Program-made: the position numbers and the translations under genes
Origin: RYN-124 sp033851845
Lineage (GTDB): Bacteria; Actinomycetota; Actinomycetes; Mycobacteriales; SCTD01
Direction of reading: 5' to 3'
Length of the DNA stretch: 27,428 bases
Assembly: GCA_033851845.1 (NCBI GenBank)
Contig: JAWWOH010000039.1
Span: 1-27,428 of the forward strand
In this document: piece after piece, positions 14,290 through 19,606 of the stretch
How positions within the stretch are numbered: the first letter of the stretch is position 1
Layout: each line of letters begins with the position of its first letter
Notes under the pieces: generated by a model
The model's input: only the letters and a program-made list of their open reading frames with translations
Database searches by the model: none
Told to the model about the DNA's origin: nothing

Positions 14290-14500
14290 CGGTAGACCAA
14301 CGAGACTGGTCTGAGCTTGGTGAGATGCGCGTCCAAAGGACGGCAGGGATTTGACTGCAGCGTTCTCCCGCCCGGCCTGACTGCAGTAACGGCTGGCGCG
14401 AACCTGCTGCCCTGTAAGTGATCCGTCGGCCGGGCGGGAGACGCCTTGGCACAGCCGCTGGTGGGAGTGACCTAGTAGGAGCCTGCTGACACAGGCCCGT
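14290..14500 (+). ncRNA. Candidate IS110 bridge RNA
   Basis: The 366 bp between the NIPSNAP start and the recombinase have no credible gene but strong secondary structure on the recombinase strand. AGACCA/TGGTCT forms a 6-bp stem at 14294-14312 and CGTCC-AAA-GGACG a perfect hairpin at 14330-14342. A 14-bp perfect stem pairs 14364-14377 with 14428-14441 around a 50-nt loop, and GCCTG/CAGGC follows at about 14480-14495. TGACTGCAG occurs twice (14352-14360 and 14378-14386). IS110-group elements are known to encode a bridge RNA with two guide loops in this position. Assignment here is by position and structure only, and the ends are approximate. Confidence 0.45.
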
Positions 14501-14568
14501 CCCTGTCCTGTCCGACCTTCAGCTCGCGCCGTGCCCGCCCCACTCGATGCAAGCGAGAAGGGCGGACC

Positions 14569-15619
14569 TTGACCACTCTGACAGCGAACAGCGTCGTCGT
14601 CACCGGCGGCGTCGACACCCACCAGGACCTGCACGTGGCGGCCGTGCTTGACAGCTCGGCCGGGTGCTGGGCACCGAGTCGTTCCCGACGACCGTCACCG
14701 GCTACCGCCAGTTGCTCGCCTGGCTGCGCCGGCACGGGCAGCTCGACAAGGTCGGGGCGAGGGCACCGGGAGCTAAGGCGCAGCCCTGGCGCGGCAGCTC
14801 ACCGCGGCCGGCGTCGAGGTCCTGGAGGTCGCCCGGCCGAACTGGCAGGTGCGACGTCGCTTCGGCAAGACCGATGTGGTCGACGCGATCGCTGCGGCCC
14901 GCGCAGTGCAGTCCGGTGAAGCGACCGGCAAGCCCAAGAGCCACGACGGTCCGGTCGAGGCACTCCGGACGCTGAAAGCCGTGCAGCGCAGCGCGAACAA
15001 GGCCCGCACGCAGGCGCTGAACCAGATCCATCAGCTCCTGGTGACCGCTCCCGAGGACCTGCGCGCCCGGCTTCGTCCGCTGCGCCGCAGGGAACTCCTG
15101 GCGACCTGCGCGGGCTTCCGGATCAAGCCCGACGACGACAGCCTGCCGGCGATGACTCGACTTGCGTTGCGTGAGCTCGCTCAGCGGGTGCTGCACCTCG
15201 ATGCGCAGCTCGCGGCGATCACCAAGCGCCTGCACCGCATCACGGTCGACGTCGCGCCAGAGCTCACCCGTGTCAAGGGCGTCGGCCCCGAGGTCGCATC
15301 CACGCTACTGATGACCGCCGGCGACAACCCTCAGCGGATGCGGTCGGAGTCCGCGTTCGCTGCGCTCTGCGGCAGCGACCCCATCCCGGCCAGCAGCGGC
15401 AAGACCAACCGACACCGCCTCAATCGATCGGGCGACCGACTCGCCAACGCCGCTCTCTGGCGCATCGTCGTCGTCAGACTCAGCTGCGACCCACGGACCC
15501 GCGACTACCTCGCCAAGCGCCAAGCGGAGGGCAAAGCGAAGACCGAAGCGATCCGTTGCCTCAAGCGCCACGTCGCCCGCGAAGTCTTCAACGCGATGCC
15601 CTCAACAGCAGCCGATTGA
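14569..15619 (+). pseudogene. IS110-family DEDD recombinase, broken by two frameshifts and a nonsense codon
   Basis: Recombinase with an N-terminal RuvC-like DEDD domain and a C-terminal serine domain. Reading frames switch twice. The first frame (from TTG 14569) gives G-V-D-T-H-Q-D-L-H, with the first catalytic Asp. The frame from about 14660 gives T-E-S-F-P-T-T-V-T-G-Y. The frame from about 14759 gives the rest, including K-T-D-V-V-D-A and the Ser motif A-S-S-G-K-T-N-R-H-R. Each switch is explained by loss of one base, in GCCGGGTG (about 14660) and GTCGGGGCG (about 14755). The second falls at the conserved G-V-E, so the catalytic Glu region is hit. A TAA at 14774-14776 replaces the Tyr of the usual S-Y-G. 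The longest intact part (14849-15619) lacks the first two catalytic acids. Both deletions touch G runs, so read errors are possible there, but not for the nonsense change. Confidence 0.85.
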
Positions 15620-15731
15620 CTGTAGGAGCATCACTTACCGACTGGATTGCGGTGCCTCCGAAGTCGCTGCGGCTGGCTTTGCGCCGTGCCATAGTCATTC
15701 CAGGGGACCGGCTGACAGGAGGCGCTAACTG
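15620..15731. other. Short intergenic region after IS110
   Basis: It contains TTGACTGTAG spanning the recombinase stop (15616-15625), which resembles the TGACTGCAG repeats in the 5' region, and the Shine-Dalgarno of the next small gene. No other gene or repeat is seen. Confidence 0.4.
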
Positions 15732-15908
15732 ATGAGCGTCAGTCGACTCCGGTGCTTCCTCGTCGGTCACCGCTGGCTGAGAGTCAGCGACGCGGACACC
15801 TCGGACGAATTCTTTCTACGTTGCCGACGCTGCGCGACGGAGAATCACAAAGAGAACAGCGGCGTGAGCGGGGCGATGCTCTGGGGCTTTAGAGGCCCAC
15901 CGTCTTAG
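15732..15908 (+). CDS. 58-aa Cys/His-rich small protein, putative zinc-binding
   Basis: A small open frame that fits a real gene. AGGAGG at 15717-15722 lies 9 nt before the ATG, one of the best ribosome sites in the window. The protein shows C8-x4-H13-x-W15 and C31-R-R-C34, a spacing that could bind one zinc ion, with an S-D-A-D-T-S-D-E-F-F-L stretch between. It recalls short actinobacterial proteins with a C-x4-H-x-W ... C-x2-C pattern, often annotated hypothetical; this is from memory. Neighbours are the IS110 remnant upstream and a hairpin downstream, so it is a monocistronic candidate. Codon use is less GC-rich than in the surrounding genes (TTC TTT CTA, AAT CAC AAA), which may hint at transfer. 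Function unknown. Confidence 0.6.
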   Translation: MSVSRLRCFLVGHRWLRVSDADTSDEFFLRCRRCATENHKENSGVSGAMLWGFRGPPS

Positions 15909-15924
15909 GCGGGTCCGGCACCAT

Positions 15925-15953
15925 CGACGAGCTGGTACGCCGCCAGCTCGTCG
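15925..15953 (+). terminator. Perfect 11-bp hairpin, possible terminator
   Basis: CGACGAGCTGG (15925-15935) pairs perfectly with CCAGCTCGTCG (15943-15953) around a 7-nt loop, 17 bp after the stop of the 58-aa gene. No U-run follows, so it would be a non-canonical terminator of the kind proposed for actinobacteria, or a processing or stability element. Confidence 0.45.
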
Positions 15954-16001
15954 GCGACCAGGAGGACCGGTAAGGGCCGGCTACCGCTGCTGTGGACAAC
16001 C

Positions 16002-16017
16002 TGATTCCGCGGAATCA
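16002..16017. repeat. 16-bp perfect palindrome, possible operator
   Basis: TGATTCCGCGGAATCA is an uninterrupted perfect inverted repeat in non-coding DNA, a form typical of dimeric repressor sites. No promoter or gene start is evident next to it: the nearest gene on the right ends at 16104 on the other strand. It could be a remnant of lost regulatory DNA. Confidence 0.4.
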
Positions 16018-16103
16018 CGAACGGCGCGGGAAGAGCCCGCTCACATCTGGTGGCGCATCAGGTTTCCGAGGAGCTGAGGCACTGGAGCCGACGCGGGTCA
16101 GGA
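16018..16103. other. Intergenic region beyond the palindrome
   Basis: This is the right part of the 195-bp gap between the 58-aa gene and the end of the tfoX-like gene. Apart from the hairpin and palindrome listed separately, I see no gene, T-rich terminator or repeat. Confidence 0.4.
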
Positions 16104-16433
16104 CTACTTCGGCGGGAGGGACCTCGCGTAGGTGACTCCGCGATCGACCCACGTCTGCAGGGTCGCGTCTTCGTCGAGCACCCTCCCCTTGACCCGAAGC
16201 CAACCGGCCATTGCGCGGCCGCGCATCTCGAACTCGTCCGCGCCGGGCTCCGCCAGCAGGGCCTCGGTCTCGGCCGGCTCAACGCGGACCATCAGTCCGC
16301 CCTGGCCGCTCGCGGCAACGCTCATGTTGCCGCCGATCAGGAACGCGAGCCCGCCGAACATCTTCTTCTCGACAGGACGTTCAACAGCCATCAGCGTCCG
16401 GATGCGATCCGCCAGCTCTTCGTCGTACGCCAT
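16104..16433 (-). CDS. TfoX N-terminal domain protein
   Basis: Stand-alone TfoX-N domain of 109 aa. The pattern V-E-K-K-M-F-G-G-L-A-F-L-I-G-G-N-M near residues 21-37 is the family signature. In Gammaproteobacteria TfoX/Sxy regulates competence, but actinobacterial single-domain forms have no known function and usually lack the C-terminal half. The ATG at 16433 starts one base after the stop of the FAD oxidase (TGAGATG), so it is probably translated by coupling and is the last gene of the ctaB operon. A longer in-frame extension upstream is a shadow of the oxidase gene. Confidence 0.85.
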   Translation of the reverse strand: MAYDEELADRIRTLMAVERPVEKKMFGGLAFLIGGNMSVAASGQGGLMVRVEPAETEALLAEPGADEFEMRGRAMAGWLRVKGRVLDEDATLQTWVDRGVTYARSLPPK

Positions 16434-16434
16434 C

Positions 16435-17772
16435 TCAGCTCCCGAGGATGCGGTGATGGAAGTCTCCGCCGAAGACCCGGTCCGGGTCGAGCGTGTCACG
16501 CAGCGCCTGGAAGCGATCCCACTCCGGATACAGCGGCCGCAGCTCGTCGGCGGTGTGGTCGAGCTCCTTGCCCCAGTGCGGACGGGCACCCACGGCGCGC
16601 ATGACCTGCCAGAACCGCTCGAAGTACGACGCACAGTCCGGCCCCTCGGTCGTGTAGGCGCCGATCTGGCACGTGTCGGCGCCCCATCCCGGGCTGGATG
16701 CCGGACTGAGCCACGACTCGTCACCGCGCACGAACCGGATCTCGAGCGGGAAGCTCACCGCCGGCCGACCGTCGCGAAACAGCGCCAGCACTCGTCGTAC
16801 CGCTTCCGGCGCGACCGAGAGCGGCACCGCAGCCTCGGTCTCGCGGTGCCGCATCGGCATCGGGGTGTTGAGCATCAGCGCGTCCGGTCCGACCTGCGAC
16901 GCGGCACCGAGGTAGCGACGCGACAGGCGGTCGTTGAAGCCGGCGGTGATGGTCGGCCGCCGGTTCTGCAGCGCCACCAAAGCAGGGAACACCGACCGGT
17001 GCATCACCCGCTCGTCGATCCACCGCGACGTCGCGGCCGAGGGACGGCGGGTGATCGCCTCCGACGTGCGCGCATAACGGACCGCCTGCGCCATGCGCGC
17101 GTGCGCGAGCCACCAGACCTTGACGTACTCCGCACTGCGCGCGATCCCCGACAGCGCATCCGCCACCTCGCCGACCGGCAGCTGCTCGATCGACTGGTGC
17201 AGCCGCCCGGCCGGCTGCACCTGCAGGCGGACGCGCGTCACCACACCCAGGGCGCCGAGGTGCACGCGCAGCGCATGCAGCCTGTCGTCGCCCGCACCGA
17301 TGTCCAGGATCTCGCCCGCACCCGTCACGACGCGCACCGACGTGACGAGCGTCGACAGGTTGCCGTGCGTCAGGCTCGACCCGTGCGTTCCTGTAGCGAT
17401 CACGCCGGCCACCGTCTGCGCCTGGATCGAGCCGACGATCGGCAGGGACAGGCCAGCCCGGAGCAACGCGGAGCTCAACGCGCGCAGCCGCATGCCCGCC
17501 GGGACACTGACCGTGCGTCGAGCCGAGTCGATCTCGACCGGACCGGTGAGTCGCTCGAGCGACATCGCCACGCCCTCGGGCACAGCGATGCGCGACCACG
17601 AGTGGCCCGCACCCACGACGCGCACTGTCGTGCCGGCGGACCGGGCGCCGGTCACGACGTCGAGGACCTCCTGCTCCGTCGTCGGCAGGGACCACTGCGT
17701 CGGCAAACTGCGCGCCGTCCGCGCCCAGTTGACGAAGGCCCCGGACCGGTTGCGCGGAGGCGTCGTCCTCAC
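16435..17772 (-). CDS. FAD-linked oxidase of the aldonolactone oxidase family
   Basis: Flavoprotein of 445 aa in the VAO superfamily, like D-arabinono-1,4-lactone and L-gulono-1,4-lactone oxidases. The FAD-binding motif V-V-G-A-G-H-S-W-S near 52-60 has the His (57) that carries covalent FAD in this family. A-T-G-T-H-G-S-S and the C-terminal H-W-G-K-E-L-D-H ... R-D-T-L-D-P-D-R-V-F-G complete the ALO-type pattern. It probably oxidises a sugar lactone, sugar or polyol with O2 or another acceptor; the substrate is not predictable. GTG at 17772 is chosen because it overlaps the ATP-grasp stop (GTGA), the junction used repeatedly in this window; GTG at 17781 would add three residues. It is co-transcribed with the ATP-grasp gene and the TfoX-like gene. 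Confidence 0.88.
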   Translation of the reverse strand: MRTTPPRNRSGAFVNWARTARSLPTQWSLPTTEQEVLDVVTGARSAGTTVRVVGAGHSWSRIAVPEGVAMSLERLTGPVEIDSARRTVSVPAGMRLRALSSALLRAGLSLPIVGSIQAQTVAGVIATGTHGSSLTHGNLSTLVTSVRVVTGAGEILDIGAGDDRLHALRVHLGALGVVTRVRLQVQPAGRLHQSIEQLPVGEVADALSGIARSAEYVKVWWLAHARMAQAVRYARTSEAITRRPSAATSRWIDERVMHRSVFPALVALQNRRPTITAGFNDRLSRRYLGAASQVGPDALMLNTPMPMRHRETEAAVPLSVAPEAVRRVLALFRDGRPAVSFPLEIRFVRGDESWLSPASSPGWGADTCQIGAYTTEGPDCASYFERFWQVMRAVGARPHWGKELDHTADELRPLYPEWDRFQALRDTLDPDRVFGGDFHHRILGS

Positions 17773-18584
17773 GCCGACCACCCGGCGATGGCGGCCGCGA
17801 AGCGGTCGGCGGCACCCTCGGCGAAATCCAGGAAGAGGAAGGGCTCGGTCAGCTCGAGCTCGAGCAGCAGCGGCCCGTCCTCTCCGGCCAGCACATCGAC
17901 GCGTGCATACAGCAGCGGCTCGTCGACGGCCGCGAGCACCTGCTCTGCCAGTGCCCGCTCGGTGGCCGACGGATTGCGCGGACCGAGGTCCCAGTCGTTC
18001 GGCGACAGCGCGCCGACCCCGGTCAGCACTCGCCCCTTGTGCGCGCCGTGGCTGAACGCCCCGCCGAGGTAGAGCAGCGACGTCTCCCGCTCGGTCTCCA
18101 CCGACGCGAGGTAGGGCTGCACCATCACCTCACGGCCCGCCGCTAGCAGACGTGAGACGTGCTCGCGGGCGACCACCTCGTCCGCCGGCCCGTACTTCGC
18201 GGTGTCCATCGCGGCGGCGCTCACGGTCGGCTTCACGACGTACTGCCCGCTCGGCGGCTCGAAGTGGTCGGTGACGTACGTCGTGGGCACGACGGGCACG
18301 CCCACTGCCGCCAACCGCTCCAGGTAGCGCTTGTCGGTGTTCCACCGCAGCACCGACACCGGGTTGGCCAGCCGCGGAACCGCGCCCGCCCACGCGAGGA
18401 ACTCCTCACGCCGCGCGATGTAGTCCCAGGTGGAGCGCACGACCACCAGGTCGTACGACGACCAGTCAAGGTCGTCGTCCCACGGATGACCCTGCGCCGC
18501 GACACCGGCGCGGGCGAGCGCCGCGATCAGCGCAGGTTCGTCGGGGTCGTCGAGCGCCCGGCAGCCGGCGAGGGCTACCCGCAC
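17769..18584 (-). CDS. ATP-grasp domain protein
   Basis: ATP-grasp enzyme of 271 aa resembling glutathione-synthetase/RimK-type ligases and the O-ureidoserine cyclo-ligase DcsG group. An N-terminal substrate domain has V-V-V-R-S-T-W-D-Y near 47-55. The ATP-binding part includes Y-V-V-K-P-T-V-S (about 114-121) and V-M-V-Q-P-Y, and the metal site is at L-L-L-E-L-E-L-T-E-P near the C-terminus, where E-x-E replaces the E-x-N of many ATP-grasp proteins. It should join a carboxylate to an amine or similar nucleophile using ATP; substrates are unknown. The GTG at 18584 starts 10 bp after the ctaB stop, and it overlaps the FAD oxidase by 4 nt. Actinobacterial homologues are often annotated only as hypothetical. 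Confidence 0.82.
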   Translation of the reverse strand: MRVALAGCRALDDPDEPALIAALARAGVAAQGHPWDDDLDWSSYDLVVVRSTWDYIARREEFLAWAGAVPRLANPVSVLRWNTDKRYLERLAAVGVPVVPTTYVTDHFEPPSGQYVVKPTVSAAAMDTAKYGPADEVVAREHVSRLLAAGREVMVQPYLASVETERETSLLYLGGAFSHGAHKGRVLTGVGALSPNDWDLGPRNPSATERALAEQVLAAVDEPLLYARVDVLAGEDGPLLLELELTEPFLFLDFAEGAADRFAAAIAGWSA

Positions 18585-18594
18585 GGCAGCAGCA

Positions 18595-19521
18595 TCAGAC
18601 GAGCTGGTCGACCGCGACGGCGAGGAACAGCAGCGCGAGGTAGGTGATCGACCAGTGGAACAGCCGCATCGGCGCCACGGCCTCGCCCCGGCGTACCCGC
18701 CCTTGAAGTGCGTGCGCCTCGCGCAGGAAGACGACGCCGAGTACGACGGCAGAGACCCCGTAGACCGGCCCCGACGCGTCGAGCCACAGCAGCAGCGACG
18801 TCGCGACCATCAGCCAGGAGTAGGCCACGATCCGCGCCGCAACGGCCGCCGGCGAGGCGACCACCGGGAGCATGGGTACGCCGGCCGTCGCGTAGTCGTC
18901 GCGGAACCGCATGGCGAGCGCCCAGAAGTGCGGCGGGGTCCAGAAGAAGATGACCGCGAACAGCACCGCTGCGGCCCATGACACGGTGCCCGTCACCGCG
19001 GACCAGCCGATGAGCACCGGCATGCAGCCCGCCGCCCCGCCCCAGACGATGTTCTGGGAGGTACGCCGCTTGAGCACCATCGTGTAGACCAGCACGTAGA
19101 ACGCGATCGCAGCGTCGGCGAGAACGGCCGAGAGCAGGTTGGTCGTGAGCGCGAGCTCGACCGTCGCGACCACCCCGAGCACCAGTCCGAAGACCAGCGC
19201 GTTGCGCGGCGAGACGACGTGCCGGGCCAGCGGGCGCCGCTCGGTGCGGTGCATCACGCCGTCGATGTCGCGGTCGTACCAGCAGTTCAGCGCGTTGGCG
19301 CTACCCGCGGCGAGGGAGCCGCCCACCAGGGTCGCGAGCACCAGCCAGCCCGACGGGAGGCCTCGGGCGGCGAGCACCATCGTCGGCACCGTGGTGACGA
19401 GCAGGAGCTCGATGATCCGCGGCTTGGTCAGCGCCACGTAGGCGGAGATCCGCCCCATCAGCGTCAAGCCGGCCGGGACCGCCGCGGCGGTGGCGCGAGG
19501 CGCATCCGCCAGGGTCGTCAC
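18595..19521 (-). CDS. ctaB: Protoheme IX farnesyltransferase (heme O synthase)
   Basis: Transfers a farnesyl group to heme B, giving heme O, the substrate of CtaA. It is an integral membrane UbiA-family enzyme of 308 aa. The prenyl-diphosphate motif N79-x3-D83-x3-D87 is intact within N-C-W-Y-D-R-D-I-D-G-V-M, followed by H-R-T-E-R-R-P-L. Several long hydrophobic stretches give the usual seven to nine membrane segments, and L-K-R-R-T-S-Q-N-I-V-W-G-G is the conserved second cytoplasmic loop. It is divergent from tkt, as in many actinobacteria. The GTG at 19521 lacks an SD, but TAGAGT ends 7 nt upstream. Three further genes follow closely on the same strand. Confidence 0.95.
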   Translation of the reverse strand: MTTLADAPRATAAAVPAGLTLMGRISAYVALTKPRIIELLLVTTVPTMVLAARGLPSGWLVLATLVGGSLAAGSANALNCWYDRDIDGVMHRTERRPLARHVVSPRNALVFGLVLGVVATVELALTTNLLSAVLADAAIAFYVLVYTMVLKRRTSQNIVWGGAAGCMPVLIGWSAVTGTVSWAAAVLFAVIFFWTPPHFWALAMRFRDDYATAGVPMLPVVASPAAVAARIVAYSWLMVATSLLLWLDASGPVYGVSAVVLGVVFLREAHALQGRVRRGEAVAPMRLFHWSITYLALLFLAVAVDQLV

Positions 19522-19528
19522 CCGCTCG

Positions 19529-19534
19529 ACTCTA
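19529..19534 (-). promoter_or_regulatory. Candidate leaderless -10 box of ctaB
   Basis: TAGAGT, a full TANNNT match, lies at -13 to -8 of the ctaB GTG at 19521, one base further out than the other boxes in this window. It lies in the 85-bp divergent gap with tkt. Confidence 0.4.
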
Positions 19535-19560
19535 CCGATCGTGGGTAGGGACTACCGGGC

Positions 19561-19566
19561 TAGGGT
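19561..19566 (+). promoter_or_regulatory. Possible -10 box of the pentose phosphate operon
   Basis: TAGGGT matches TANNNT and would start transcription around 19573, giving tkt a leader of about 34 nt that contains the AGGAAGAGG ribosome site. No convincing -35 element is seen. Confidence 0.3.
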
Positions 19567-19606
19567 CGACAGCAAGATCCGCGCTCCAGGAAGAGGGCAG
19601 CCAGGC

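Larger units (their letters stand above)
14221..15640 (+). mobile_element. IS110-family insertion sequence, decayed (ends approximate)
   Basis: IS110-type element made of a long structured 5' non-coding region and a recombinase pseudogene, with little sequence after the stop. The long-left-end, short-right-end layout matches the IS110 group rather than IS1111. IS110 elements usually lack terminal inverted repeats, and I found no clear ends or duplications. The left limit is set by the promoter of the NIPSNAP gene and the right limit is a guess just past the recombinase stop. The recombinase is disrupted, so the copy is unlikely to move by itself. Confidence 0.6.

Noticed and set aside
14569..15619. 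Programmed frameshifting to make a full IS110 recombinase
   Set aside because: Two shifts plus a nonsense codon would be required, and IS110 recombinases are made from a single frame.
15893..15973. Short frame reading G-T-I-D-E-L-V-R-R-Q-L-V-G-D, resembling an antitoxin C-terminus
   Set aside because: No start codon follows the in-frame stop at 15890-15892, and the segment coincides with the perfect hairpin. At best it is a remnant.
16001..16035. L-I-P-R-N-H-E-R-R translation across the palindrome, like an AbrB/VapB antitoxin motif
   Set aside because: Only a few residues match, there is no open frame with a start, and the palindrome explains the sequence.
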